Positions 12,101 through 27,100 of a stretch of DNA of 64,000 nucleotides are shown piece by piece. The notes below the pieces were generated by a model. It was not told the origin of the DNA. It worked only from the letters and a program-made list of their open reading frames with translations, and searched no databases. The stretch is from assembly GCA_013398175.1 (NCBI GenBank), contig VZRZ01006456.1:81609-145608 (forward strand), in the 5' to 3' direction. The stretch comes from Climacteris rufus (lineage: Eukaryota; Chordata; Aves; Passeriformes; Climacteridae). Positions within the stretch are counted from its first letter, which is position 1. Each line of letters begins with the position of its first letter. The translations under genes were made by a program, and so were the position numbers.

Positions 12101-15100
12101 TTTGAAAGTGAAACTACTGAAGGGATAAAACTTACCAGCTAAGTCTAGATGTGCTTTGAAGCAGAACCATAAAAACCCCCAGGCCATGAGGGGGCTCTGG
12201 TATTTGCAGAAGTGTCAGACAGCTCAGTTGGGAACTTGGCATTGGCAAAGCACTGGAAAAAGCAGCAGCCACTTGGGAATTCTGTACAGGCTTTTGTACA
12301 GAACTTTGTGCAATTAAAATATGCCAGGTAGTGTGGTCTGACTGGAGGAGAAAGTAAAAGTTTAAGATAATAATGAAAAAAAGCCAAACTACAGCTTTTG
12401 CCACGTGAGCCTGTGCTGCTCTCTTCTTTCAGTCTTGCTTGCTGTTGTTAGAAAAAAGACAAAGTGTGTTTAGTACACACATATTGTTTAGAAATCTCAT
12501 CAGTGATACTTGGGGAGTCTGGTAGCAAATGCAGAACTACACCACAGCTACTTCCAGCTCCCCTGGGATTCCTGTTCTGAGAGAGACATGCCTTGTTCAG
12601 TAGTGATGAAATCAGAAGAGAAGGGACAGGGTTTGATGCTCTTCTCCATGTGCTGCTGGAAGGGCCAAAGTACAGGATGTCAGTGCCAGCTGAAGGTGCC
12701 TGGTGGCCTCTCTGTTGTGTGGTAGCTCAGACACTGGTGCACAGCTAAACCCTTGATTTTGTGGATTCATTTTTATTCAGGGAATAGCTGGGCTACTAGA
12801 TCGACACCTGGTTATGTCTAACCCTGCCCTTAGAGCTGTTCTTGGCACTACTCACTTTGTGTGGATATTATTTTATAGTTAAGTTCACTGCTGATAGTAT
12901 GTTAGAGTTTACTATGTAATTATCCACAGAAAGATACAATTTAGCACTCAGCTTTTCTCTGCGAGCTTTATTTTTTCATTAAAAATGTCAATTTTTTCTG
13001 ATTAGAAGCTACTTTCCTGTTCTTGGTACTTTACATGGTACTTCTGCTGTTCCTCTCTCTGCTTTGCTCACAACCTTCATGATGGTAGTGTTTTAAAATA
13101 TCCAAATACAAATTTCTCCTTCAGTATGCATCATGCCTCTTAAAAGAAATTTGTAATGGTACTGCAGGACAAGAGGTATTGGAAGAAAACAATATTAAAT
13201 TCTCTAATAATATTTTCTCTGCAGAGCACTCTTCTAATGGCTTCCTGCTTCTTTTTAGTATTTCAAAGGAACATTAGGATTGCAACCAGGAGATTCTGCG
13301 CTGTTCATCAATGGACTACTTATTGATTTAGACACTCAGGACATATTTAGGTAGGAATGGTTTATTTTTTGCAATAATTGTATCCTGTTTAGGAGCTTGT
13401 GTCCTGCTTGTGCATGGATGATAAAGTTATTTAGACTTATTATATTGAACCTTCTTCACAATCTAGACTAGGTTTAATTGTATTAATAGTGTATCAGTAC
13501 TGTAAAAAGCCAACCATGGTTCCTTCTCTTAGTCAAGTGCATTTCCAACAAAAAAAGCTGATGTGAAAATGGAATACCCTTGATTGGAATAGGAAGTCAC
13601 CTTTGTACAGTTCTTCTGCCCTGTGCTGTAACTAGCAAGGTTTTGGTGTGTGAGACTGTCAGCATACAGGTTCATTCTGAAGACAGACCAATTTGCAAAG
13701 GATAAACCACTGTACATTTTTCATCTGGAAACCACCCCCTATCTTTGTCAAGATGTGTTTCAATAACGTGGAATTGAAATGACATACATAAATCATGGAT
13801 TCATTATCTTGATTTAACATATATTTCCTAGAAATACAATCTTAATTGAAGAGGGTTAGGTTATCTCACGTTTCTTAGGATGATTAGAAATAGGTGATAA
13901 AGAACTAATGGCCAGACATGGAGCCTTGTTTGTACCTTCCATGTGTGAGGCCTTAGATAAGAGGCAGCTGTTTGCTGTGCTGCTGGAATTCAGCCCCTGT
14001 TGCTTTTGCTGGCAGCCTGATGGACGTGCTCCGCAACGAAGGCCGGGTCATGGAGGGCCTGCACAGCCTGGGCATCCAGGGGCTCTCCTTGCACAATGTC
14101 CTCAAGCTCAACATCCAGCCAGCAGACTCTGACTATGCTGTGGACATCAGAAGCTCTGCCATATCAGTGAGTGGGGTTCCACGTGGAAATGCTTGGTTTG
14201 CTGCTGGGCAGTGCATCCTTAAGCTGTCAGGGGAACTTTTGGCCTTAGCTCACAATCAGCTCTGAAGCTGCAGTGAAGTAAAAGGGAAAATAAGGTCATT
14301 AATATAATCAGTGCTTATAAAAAGCTTCATTTCTTATTTATACAGTTCTCCATATAGTGTCTGATTTGAAAATATTCTCCCTCAGACTGGAGCAGGACTG
14401 TCAATCATTGAAATGCCTTTTCTCTTTCTTAGTGGATCAACAATCTTGAGGTTGACAGTCGGTATAATTCCTGGCCTTCCAGTGTGCAAGAACTGCTGCG
14501 GCCCACGTTTCCAGGAGTCATCAGACAGATCAGAAAAAACTTCCATAACTTTGTAAGTGATAGTCTGACTAGATGAAATGTGCATTTTGTTCTGTCAAGA
14601 GCAGGGACATGAGCTTTTGCAGCTTACCTCACTGCATTCCCTGTCACTTAAATAGCTTGAGAGAGGATGCTTTGCTAACAGGTTTTGCTCTCCTTGTATT
14701 AGTAAGTTATGGCTGATATTGAGAGGTTACTGAGCATGATTCTCTGCATCTGTTAGATGCCAGGAATTGCTTTGTCAATGGACAAAGCTATCATCTGATA
14801 AGTAACAATTTGGTGTGTTTCAGCTTTGTGATAATACCTGAAGTTGGTTAATGACATCTCCCAAATTTGTTAATTATTGTTTTCTTAGCAGAGTTAAGAC
14901 AACTTCAGTTGTTTCAGTTAGAAAGCACCAAGACTTCAGAAGATGATCAAGAGCCCTCAGCTTAGTCCTGGGTGTCCTTTTAGTGTGTAGGTAAATTACT
15001 TAGATCTAATAAAGAGTTTGCAAATTCTGCACAATAACTCTTGTCATATGGCAGAGTAATCCTGGGAAAAAAGAACTCTTATTAGGGGCAAACAGGGACT

Positions 15101-18100
15101 TGAACTTGAACTCCCCCTCAAGCTGTGGGAGCACTGATCTGTTAGTTTTTTCTCTGGAGTTCAATACTTTTAACATAGAAATTTTAAAATGATAAGACAA
15201 CAGTTGCATGAGTGGAGGGCCCTAATTCTGAATGGCCCATTTCTGTCTGCTTGGGACAGCAGAGAGTCTCTGGGCAGCAGTGGCTCTCCAGGGCACTGAG
15301 CAGGGCAGGTGCTGCTCAGTCCTGACAAGTGCCTGTCTCCCAGGCACACTGGAATGGCTGGATCTGTGCAGGCAGAGGCAGGAGCCAGTGCCAGGGTGTA
15401 CTGAGGGAAAGGTATCAACTGTGTAAGGAGTCCTGTCTGTTCTGCTTAAAGGAGTTGTTCAGACCAGGCACTGCAGATAATGGACTCACAGACTTTGGAA
15501 GAAACTTATTTAATGGGTCTCATCTCCCTGGCAGTGTATAAAGTGGATCTGATGATAATTCTGCACTGAGACATGAATGAAGTGATCTTTGATCAAAACC
15601 CCTTCTTGAATTCTGAAGGGAGTGGAAACTTTTCACTTGCTATTTTTATACAGGTGCTGATAGTAGATCCTACTCATGAGACCACAGCAGAATTACTGAA
15701 TGTGGCAGAAATGTTCTTGAGTAACCACATCCCACTGAGGTAATTGCTGTGTATTAATGTTTGGGGGTTTTTACATCAGTTTTGTTCATGTGACTTTTGC
15801 AATTGTAAAATTCTCATTGCTAGGACACTGCAGAAATATTAAATACCTTGTATTTGAGGTGTGTGTATATTTTGTTAATAAAACTTTTGCTACTAGTAAA
15901 ACAGAGTTCAGTTTCTCTATCAGTCCAAAAGAAATTTAAAGGTAAGTAGTTTTGGATGAGAGAGAGGTGAAAAGCAAGATTCTCATGGACTAATTACAGA
16001 TTATATGTCCTAAGTTTGATTCCTGGCTGCTCTGCTCTGCATCTTCCCAGGCTGTTCTAGGAAAAGCCTCTGTCTAAGATGATGACCACAGCCAGCAGTT
16101 GTATGAAGAGTTGATTCTCCATCAGTGTAACAGATTGATGAGCTGGGCATTTGTGTGATTTCAGGATAGGACTGGTCTTTGTAGTTAATGACTCAGAGGA
16201 TGTTGATGGACTTCAGGATGCTGGTGTTGCCCTCCTGAGGACATACAATTATGTGGCACAAGAAATGGACAATAATTATGCTTTTCAGACTGTCATGTCT
16301 GTAAGTATTAATTTAAAAGGGAAACGAATGTTTTAATATTTTCCATGTATGTAAGATGATGTTAATGGGCTAATATGTAGATAATGGAAGGAATAGTTCT
16401 TTGGCTTGGTTAGTATTCAGAGTATCTCCAAATACTAGTACCATGTATCTTTGTAATGTGCTTCTGACCTTCCTTTAACAAGGTTAAAGTTTCATTGTGG
16501 CACTTACCACTTGGGCATGTTTTTCTGATGCTGTCCCTTTGCTCATTCTGTCTGTGAGTCCTGAACTGCTGCATCCCTTCAGTATTACAATTTGGTTTGA
16601 ACAGTTCCAGCTGCTTCCTTTTGCCACATTAAAGGGTAATACAGGTGCTGGTAAATGCCTTTCACCTGTGATTTGACTCTACTACAAAAGGGCAAGCTGG
16701 GGCAAACTGTGACAGTAAATTGCTGGTTACTTGAAGACAATTACTTTTATTCTTTTTTTTTTGGGTGTGTATTTGTAGCTCAAAGTAAAATCTTGTGCCT
16801 TCGAGAGGGAAAGAGTTACCTACTTTACATGAGGTCTGTTGTGTTGTTTATAAGATATCCTGAGTTCTGAAGGGAAGGGTGGCTCCTTGGATATGCTTTA
16901 TTTGAGGCTTTTTCCCCCACTGGTTTCCCACCCCAAATACCTCTTCTAATTAAAGATGCAAGTTGCTATTTCAAGAAACACATCTTTCCCTTCTTCCAGT
17001 CTCACTGGAGTGACTACAAGGTATGGCAAGATAATTACAATGGCTACAAGGGGTTAGGAGCTGTTGCAGCTGCTAAATATGAATATATGTTTTGCAGTTT
17101 GTTAATGTTTTATTATAACTCCTGTCATACAGTGACAGGTCAGTTTACCTTTGGTAAGGACAGAGGCTTTACAGTTGCAGCTGTAAACTTGTAGTCCCCT
17201 TTCAGATATACAACAAAGTGAAAACAGGAGATCAGCTGAAGGTGGAACATGTTGTCAGTGTTCTTGAGAAACAGTATCCTTATGTGGAAGTCAACAGCGT
17301 GCTGGGAATTGATTCTGCCTATGACCAAAACAGAAAGGTAAGAACTCATGAAACAGAGCTTTTTTCCACTTTTTTTGCTTCAACAGTTTTGAAAATTTGG
17401 TTACATACAATTTCTTGATCCAATTCTTTTAGCAACCAGGTTATTTTGATACCACATTGGGTGACTTCTAGTAATACTTTACTGTTTATATTCAGCACAA
17501 ACTTTATATATTATACATAATACATGTAATGTAATATATATTTTTTAAAAAGTCCTTATGTAAAGAACCAATGCAGGTTCCTTGTGATTCACAAGTCTTG
17601 CTTTCATTCTGGAATGCACACTTCAGTTTAAAAGTGTTTAAAAGTGTTTGCAAAAAAATCAAGGTGATGGAATGGGTCATGAGAAAACCAAGAGGCTTCA
17701 CATTGGAGAGATCAATGTGGGGCTTCTGAATCAGTAGTTGAATGCTGTGTGAGATAAAACCATGATTATGAATTCCAAATGCCTTTCCTATAGCAAGACA
17801 TCCAACAATTTTCTGCAAATAATTCTTGAAGTTATTTTTAGGGCTGATACTTTTCTGTATGGAGAAAATTAGGAGAGCAAAGCACTGTTGGACCACTTGT
17901 GTGTGAGATGAAGCAGGTTTTATTTGAGGTTCTGTAGAGGGATGTTTCTTTTGTTACTCTAAAAGTAATTTACTTTTGTTGTTACTCTAAAAGAAATGAA
18001 AATACTGTCTCTGTAACACACATGATGCTGCCCACATCTGTAAATGTAAGGTTACAGAAAATGGGTTTGTATGTGAGCACATCTTCCAATGCAGGATAGT

Positions 18101-21100
18101 GAACGGAAAAATATTTTGAGGAGATGAAAATCCATAAAAGTAATACAGACATTTTTGTTTGAGAGGAGAGGCCTCAACCAGAACCTTTAACTGTAGCACC
18201 TGGTTACCTTCTGGCTCTAACAGGGTGTCTGTCAATGACACTGCATTTTGCAGTGGTTACATGAAATGGGGAAATTTGTCTTGACATCATAATTCCCTGC
18301 CTCACAAGTAAATGTCTTCTTACAGGTTTAAGAAACATATTCTTAAAAAAAATATAAAAAATTCTCTACCCTGTCTTACATTCCAGCTGTCACTGCTTGC
18401 ATTGCATTTGCTTGCACAGGCAAAGTCATGTTTCCTGTTGGGCCTCTTGCTACTACCAGAAAGTCCTCATTGGAGTTAATTTACAATAGGAACTTAAGGG
18501 AATATTTTGCACTTCTGTATTATGAAGTATCATTTTTGCTTTGAAATTCTGAAAGTATGTCTTGTGCATGTAAGATACAGAAAGTGTAAATTACCATTCT
18601 CTAATTAACAAAAGTGGTAAGGCACCCTTGGGGTGTTCAGAACAGCCTTGTGGATGTTGCATGGCTTGTCAGGAACCATTGCAGCCAAGGGCTGGTGTGG
18701 TAAAGCTGCTTCTTTTCCTGTCTTTAGGCAGCAAGAGCTTACTATGAGCAGACTGGTGTGGGCCCTCTCCCTGTGGTGCTGTTCAATGGGATGCCTTTCC
18801 AAAGGGATCAGCTGGATCCTGATGACCTGGAAACGGTGACAATGCACAAAATCCTGGAGACCACGAGCATCTTCCAGCGAGCCGTGTACCTGGTGGGTGC
18901 TGGGCTCTTCTGGGCCTTCAGAGAAACCAGATTTGGACAAACTGGGTCACAAGTACTGCCTACATAGTATACAGCACAGCTTCACTTTCAGCATTGCTTT
19001 TTGCCTTTTTTTTTAAAGTTATGTAAGGCAATTAGATATGTGAAGGAACAAATACTGTTTCTTTCCTCTTCCCTTCAGGGTGAACTGTCTAATGACCAAG
19101 ATGTGGTTGAGTATATCATGAACCAGCCTAATGTTGTTCCAAGAATTAACTCAAGAATCCTAACATCTGACAGAGAGTACCTGGATCTGACAGGAATGAG
19201 TAAGGGATGCTTTTCATTGTGTTAAACCTGAGGTATCTGAGTGAGAGACTTGCTGTTCCAGTGGGAAGCTCTAACAGCACCCTGAGTGATGTCCCAGCCC
19301 TGGTGCAGGGCAGATGTTATGTACAACATTCAATGCCTACAGATTTTCAGAATGGCAATTTGTTTTGATTTCATACAAACCTTTAGGGGAATATGACTCA
19401 TGAAGTTGAGAAATTAGTAATGCTGCACAAAGCCAAGAACAGTCATAAAATACATAAAGCTGCAGATTATTTCTTAGTTCTGACCTTCTTTTGAGCAGGG
19501 TTGACAGTCATCTCTGGAATTACTTCAGACTTAGCAGAATGTTCCATGGAAAATGTTTGAACACCCAATACAGTGACTGCACTACAGTGACATTACACCT
19601 GCCTTTTTTGAGCTGCTTGAAAAACAGTGACACAGTGGATTTTTAAATGTATATTATTTACACATACTAGTGTGAACTGAGACTTGGATAATTCTTTCAA
19701 CTGACTTCTGCCTACAAATATGCAGTTGTACTACAAATATGTAGTTATTAAATACAATTACAAGACAGAAAAATACATTTCTCAGCCTATATCTCAGTGA
19801 AATTGAGACATAAGCAGTATCACAAGGAGCAAAGTGGGATGTGTTCTTAACGTTCTGGTAATTGTAGTGATTTTATTTTCATTTGACTTGGAGTAGTTGC
19901 TTTGGCATGTAATGCTTGTTCTCTTCCTCAGATAACCATTTTGTGGATGACTTTGCTCGATTTACCACACTGGAGTCAAAAGATAAGACAGCTGCTGTTG
20001 CCAACAGCATGACCTACTTAACAAAGAAAGGTAATATCTGCAGTGCATTCTGAGTCCAAATCTGCTCTTATGTGTGTTTCCAAGCATATATGCAGTTCTC
20101 AGCACACACACTGAGCCTTGGCAGGCCTGTGGGGAATGGCATAATCTGTACAAGGTTTCTTTTTTTAAGAAGACATGACATCTGTATGGAACAAAAATGT
20201 TCCCCTCTTTAAACCCAGCCCAGCCTTTTACTGAATGATGAAGTCCCACCCAGACTGTTCTTGCTGGGCTGCAAGTGAGCCCCCAGAAATGCAGCAGTGT
20301 AAGCAAATGACTAGAAAAATACAAAAGGGGTTCCAGCCCTCTGTCTCATAATTCAGAATTGCTAAAAGTTACATGGATTCAGCAGAAAATTCTAACTGCC
20401 CATTATATAAGACATCACCTGACATGGTCAGTGCTGGTTTTATTGCTCCAGTGCATGCACTTCTTTTCCAATGTCAGTATTGTCATGGTTGCACATACAA
20501 GTGTTAAAACTTGGCTGTACCTCTCAGGTGCAGGAAATGCATGCACAGAGATGATACAGAGCCTAATCAGGTCTAAGCAGACATCACCAGACCTCCTGTA
20601 TCCATTTTGGTTGGACACCAGAAATAAGCTGGCCATTTGACCCAATTCCTCTTGTTCTGTCTCTTGTCTTTACTGGCCTGTCCCAGGTTTCCACAGAAGC
20701 ACCTCCAGCCCCTGCCCTCTGTGGCACTACCTGAGGTGTTCCCATTGCTCTCCTGCCTGCCCTTTGTTCATGTTCAGTCACTTGGATTTGAACAAGTTTC
20801 TTGTGTGGAGCATTAATTAAATCTACACCTCAGCGTGCTTGTTTGAAAGTGCACTAATTTGCAATTCCAAGGCTTGACATTTTTGGGTCACTGCTTCTTC
20901 TGTCACTTAAGATATTTAATAAGTGCTATCTGATTACAGTAATGCTGTAGCACATTTATTTTCTAAAGTAAAAGGGAAGTTACAGGTGTTGCTGGCTCAT
21001 CACCAGCATCATGCTGGTTTTTAAAGAGGGAAGATAATCCAAGCCACAGTGGCATGGCAGTGTTTGAAAATGGTCTTCAGGATGATGCCCTCACCCTATG

Positions 21101-24100
21101 GTATGAAACTGGCAATGTGTAGTATAACTAATGCTGTAACATGAAAATCAAACATCCCTCTCTTTGAGGGGAGGAAAAAGTCAAGGCTTATTCCAGTAAA
21201 ATTAGCACAAGCTCGTTACTGTTGGATCTGAACTGTAGTGGTTCAGTTATGGCCAGAACAGTGCTGCAGCTTCTTGACACACACTGGGATTGCTATCAAA
21301 TTATTAATGTCTCTCTCCTTTCCCCCTCTCCTTTCTGCTTTTTGACCAGGAATGTCTTCCAAGGAGATCTATGGTAACTCATGCTTTGGCATTTCTTATG
21401 TTGTTCTGGGGATTTTCTGGTTCCTTTATAACACTGGCTCTAGAACCAGCAGGCAGTGAAGGAAGCTGTTGAAATGCATGTTTGCTCCTGCAGTTTTTTC
21501 TTTATACAGAACTGATTTTGTGAACTAACAGCTTCCATACAAAGAAGTGGCATGTCTGTTGGATTCCAACCCCAGTTGGAGTCTGCAAGTTACTTATGCT
21601 TTATAATTTGTAATTGAAAAGGCAGCAAACAAACAAAAATGCTAAAAGAATCCAGCGTAGAAAGAGCAATGCATGCTGTCCCACGTGGATTATCTGAATG
21701 ATCTAATAAAAATTAATATACCAATGCTATTAATTTTGTCTTGATAGGCTTCATAGCTTAGGTTCATCAATAGCTTTCCTATGGAATTTTACTTTTTTTG
21801 AAGTCTTTGCATGTGCATCATAGTTTACCTGCAAATGAGGAAAAAATGAAGCTTTCCTTCCCTTCACCCTCAAATTTCTCCTACTTTTTTTTTTAATAAT
21901 TGCAGATGATTCCTTTGTTAGACCAGTTACTTTTTGGATTGTTGGTGATTTTGATAAACCTTCAGGGAGGCAATTGCTGTATGATGCCATTAAACATCAG
22001 GTAGGTGATGTTTTCACTGGAATGGGTTGGCAGTGCTAACAAAGCACTTGGTAGAGGCTTGAAAAGCACAGGTTGTGCTTCTTCCTGTGGTGTGACCTGG
22101 GGAGAATGGTTCTTTCTCTAATTTCCAGCCTCATCTTCTTTGTGGGGACTGGAACTTTGCTGGTCTTTTGCTGGGACAGAATTTTCCCTTGGCACTATGC
22201 CAAAACAATAAAGATATTCTTTTAACCCATGATGTTAAACTGAAATAACTGTGTTTTGGTTTGGAGATAAACTTCAGCATTGCTCTCTGCTCTGTCCTGT
22301 TGGTTCTGGGGGGATAACTGAGACATGAAAAATGCAGAGCTTACAGCTAAATCACTGCTTTGCCAGACTGAGTGGTGGCAGTTGTCCTGATCTCTGATGT
22401 AGCACAGGCTTTTCTAGAAGATTGCTGGCACAGTGGTGCCTATATAAATGCTTGATAAATGCTTGATGTTAAATTAATTCTTCATTTTAACCTTGTGCTA
22501 TTAATTACCCAACCTGGAATCTGATATTCAGGTTTAGAACTGCACAGCTTTTGCTATAGTGTTAATTATACATTTATTATACCTGAAATCTGACACCTTC
22601 CCATTACCTGTTTTGTCAAACACAGAAATCCAGCAACAATGTTCGAATTGGCATGATTAATAATCCCAGTGAAGACCCCAACAGCCAGAACACAGTTGTA
22701 GCTAAAGCCATCTGGGCAGCTTTGCAGACACAAACCTCTAACAATGCCAAGAACTTCATCACCAAGATGGCAAAAGAAGAAACTGCCAAGGCACTGGAGG
22801 CAGGAGCTGACATCCTGGAGTTTGCTGTTGGGGTAGGCTTGGCTGTTGGCATTGGCAAGGGGAGGGTGCTTCACTTGTTCCTCTAATGAACTTTTTAGTG
22901 TAGTATATTCATCTGCAGAAGGTGCACTAACAGAGGAAAGTAACACTGCAGGGTTTGCTGGTTTGGTTTTTTTAGTCTCTGAAGGTCTTACCTAAATAGA
23001 ACAGTCCACCCAAATATAAAGTCAATCCTCATACACATCAAAGCTACATAACTTTGAAAAGTCAAAAGGAGCATGGGTCCAGGGATCTGTTTAAGTGAGT
23101 CAGTTGTGGTGGAGTTGTGGAGTCAGGTGGTTAAGAGAATAATATTTTTTTAAAAAGCTGAGAAAAAAAAATACAATTACATNCTTAAGTGAGTCAGTTG
23201 TTTCTTGAGTGGTTAAGAGAATAATACTTTTTTAAAAAGCTGAGAAAAAAAATACAATTACATTTCTCAAAGTAGATTTTAAAAGGTTAGGCAGATAGAA
23301 TGGAACTGGTCTAAGTAGCTGTGGCCCTTCACAGCAGAAGTTGGGATAGTCTTTGAATGTGACAAGCAAGAAGTAGGTTTAAGACCACAAAGAAAAGAGG
23401 TCCAGGGATCAGTTTTAGCAAGATATGAAGATGTTCCTAAATGAGAACAAAAAGGTGTATTTTTAAAAGTGTGCAGATGTCCAGTTTTCTTCCTAATTGA
23501 ATGTCAAGTATTCTTTTCTTTCAGGGTATGGATACCAACATTTTCAAAGAAGCCTTTGACTCTCCCACAGTGGATTTTGTTCTGTCCCACGCTGTGTACT
23601 GCAGAGATGTCCTGAAGCTGAAGAAGGGGCAGAGGGCTGTGATCAGCAATGGAAGGGTGAGATGGGCAGCAGGCACTACAGGATATTCCATTTGTGAGAG
23701 GAGGAGATGCTGAGCAGCAGAGGCTGGGGTTCAGACACAGGAGTGTCAGCCTTCTTTAGGTCTCAGCAGTTCTTAGGAACCACTTCCAATTTGATTTATT
23801 CACACCTGCAGGACCTTTTGTTTTTCTGTGTGCAGCTGGTGGTGTTTGGTACAAATTCAGGTCTCTCAATAACAAAGTTGCTTTCATACTGACAGTAAAT
23901 TCCAGGGGTAGAGAGAACTGATAAATTTTCAAGATTGTGCTGCTTCAGTTCACTGAGCAAAATGCTGCTCTGTGTTGCCCTGACCGAGGTGCCTTGGTCT
24001 CTTCTATCAGCTCTTTTTATTGTAGTTTGTCTGAGATTAGGTAAATGATGTTACAGTAGTATTTCACTGCAAATAATGAAACCCAGATGTGTACAGCATG

Positions 24101-27100
24101 GGGTTTTCTTCTATCATCTGATTCTTCTTAGGGAAAAACCCATGCAGGTCCCAGTGGTTTCTGTATATTTCAGTGGGTTAAAAATCTCAGGTGATGAGCT
24201 GTGGTATTTTGTTTCCCTCACCAGCAAAATAGCCAGAGTTGTCTAGGTAAAGGCCAGAGGAGGGAGATTTTCTGGAGTCTTGCTGGACTCCTGGAATTGA
24301 CCTGGTATTCTACTGCCCGTGCCAGATGTAGTACTTCATGTATAATTTAATGTGCCTGACCCAGTGAAAGTTTTAAGCATGTATTTTATGCCTCAGTCTG
24401 GGACTCTTGGCTGTAAATATCCAGATTTACCTGTTAAACTCTGCTGCCATTGACATTGATACCAGCATAAACAGCTGGCTCCCACTGAGCCTGGGCTGGA
24501 GTATTTATTTAATACATCTTTGAATTTTGTTTCAGTGTAACCTTTACCTAATAATGCTGATTCTGCTTTTTTTTGGGGATAGATTATTGGTCCACTAGAG
24601 GATGGAGAGATGTTCAATCAGGATGATTTTCATCTCCTTGAAAATATCATACTAAAAACATCAGGACAGAAAATCAAATCTCAGATTCAGCAGCTGGGAT
24701 TTGAAGAAGATCTGTAAGTAAACCTAAGGAGGCTTACAAAGAAATGCTAACATGACTTTCTGAACCTGATTTGCAATTCATTTAAGTGCTGCTTGGCCTA
24801 TCAGCATCAAAATTATTTTAGTAATACAGTTCCCTGTCAGTACTATGGAATCCTGTAAATTGCTGTTAATTTTAGAGAGAAACCCTAGGAAAAGAGACAG
24901 AGAGAAGGGAAATCATAGCTCTAGATAGTTTCTGCACAAAGCATGGAGGTGAACTAATTAAAAGAAAGTCATTTTGAAGTTCAAAAGAGCAGGAGCCCCT
25001 GCAGGTGTTTGTTGGAGCATGTAGCTTTGGAGATAATTTCTACCATATTTATCATCACATTCTTCTGTGATGCTGCTTGACTGTTAAAGGCTGGTCAAGT
25101 AAGTCGAGATCTGTTCTGCAGAAATTGTGGGATTCTGGATCACAGGAGAACAGGTTTTAGCAGCATTCCAAGCACTTCTGCATCCATTGGATGCTGAGCT
25201 GGGGGAAGAGGGCATAGTTTAAACATAGGCAAGTTTTGGACAGAGTAATGAGTTTGGGTTTATTTGTTTGTTTAAATGCTGCCAAGGTTTTTCAAAAGCT
25301 TTGGAATTATGTGCTCTGTTGGAGAACACTGTAGAACTTAGTGGATTTCACCAGGCTTGTGAGTTTGGTATGAACAATTTAAAGAGCTGTCACTATAAAT
25401 CTGTGAGACAGTTAATTCAGGAAAAGCTGACAGACATGAAGGTTACAATATTGCTCCTTGGCAAAGCTATGATGGACAAATCAATTTCATTGAACTTTCC
25501 AGAGGTTTTACACCTTCAAGGTTGAATATATTCTTAAAATACCAGACTGAAAATTTATGGGAATACTAAAAAAGAAGAAATTGTCAAAAGTCAAATCTTT
25601 TATAACAGGACCCCTCTCAAAAGTTTCTCCACTTAGAGGGTTGCTTCTCAGTGCAGAGCTGCAGAGTAAAATGGGAAGAGCACTGAAACAAGGGTGTGAG
25701 CTGAATGGCTTTCAGGTCTGGCAGGTTGGTGAGGCTCAGGCATGCAGTGCCTGTAACATGGTTGGCCCCTAAAATATAGCTGTTCTGTATTTGTTAGAGT
25801 TAAATCCTTTGGTACACTTTGATAAGGCTGCAACTTGTTTAAATTACTGGTGGATTAACCCTTAAATATGTTTAATGCTGTGTAGAGAGGTAGTAGAAGT
25901 GTTTGGGTCTTTGAATATTGTCAGCCTTCTCTTTTGCTGCTGCCTGGCAGGAATGTGATAAGTTCAGGCATTTTTTGGATATCTGCAAGCCTTTTTTTAA
26001 AATTTCTTTTCAGGGCAAGTGACTTGGTAATGAAAGTGGATGCTCTTCTTTCTGCTCAGCCAAAGGGAGAGGCAAGGATTGAGTATCATTTTTTTGAAGA
26101 ACGATACAGGTATAGAATGGCTTGTCTGTGTCATTTAACGTTCCCATTGTTTTATGCTGCATTTAATTTTTTAAAAAATCTAAATAGCAATAGGAAAGTC
26201 CCCAACAGTTTTCAGGAAGATTTCAGAAATTAATTTTATCTGTCTGCCTGTCTCTGTAAAAACACATGTGCCTGTTTTTCTTTCTATTTGGTTTAAGAAG
26301 GTGCACAACATTTAGAAAGTAATCTGAGTTCACAATGAGATGGATAATAATGGGTTGTAATGCATTTCAAGTGTTTACTCATATGTTTGGTACTTAAAAA
26401 TGGTATTTTCTTCTGTTTAGTGCAGTCAAGCTGAGACCAAAGCAGGGGGAGACATACTTTGATGTTGTGGCTATTGTTGACCCTGTGACCAGAGATGCCC
26501 AGAGACTTGCTCCATTGCTTTTGGTAGGTAGGCAGGGCTGGGAGCAGCCTCCGCAGGCTGTCTCAACTCTGTCATTTTGGAATGTTTGTCTTCCCTTTGT
26601 CTGTGTGGTGTCCACTGGCCTTCTAATAGTGTGTCTGAGTTTCACAATACATTTATTAGTGGAAAAACCAATTAGGCTGCACCACACACTCACAAGATCA
26701 TGCTCAAGTATTGTCCAGAGAGCTTTTAGTTTCACTGTTCTAACAGCTTGGTTTGCAGTGACTCTGTTCTCAAGGAAGAAAGTCTGTGCATGCCAAAAAG
26801 TGCCAGCAATAGGAGGAGGAGATAACTACTTTAAAAACCACCAGTTGAAAAGGGGATGTGGTAAAGCAAACCATGGGGAGGGAGGATTGGGAAGGAGCAG
26901 GGAGCACAGCACCCTGAGGTCCTGTCTGTAAAAGCAGTGGTCAGCTCTCCTCGTTAGCATTTTAAGGGATGTCTCTTTCTCATTACTTCAGGTTTTGAAC
27001 CAGTTGATAAATATGAACCTGAGAGTGTTTATGAACTGCCAGTCTAAGCTTTCTGACATGCCACTGAAAAGGTAAGCAATTCCATGCCAGGGTGACAGAG

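Noticed and set aside
20584..20781. Minus-strand stretch resembling part of a retroelement
   Set aside because: Only a vague resemblance; no LTR ends, target duplication or protein motif could be confirmed.
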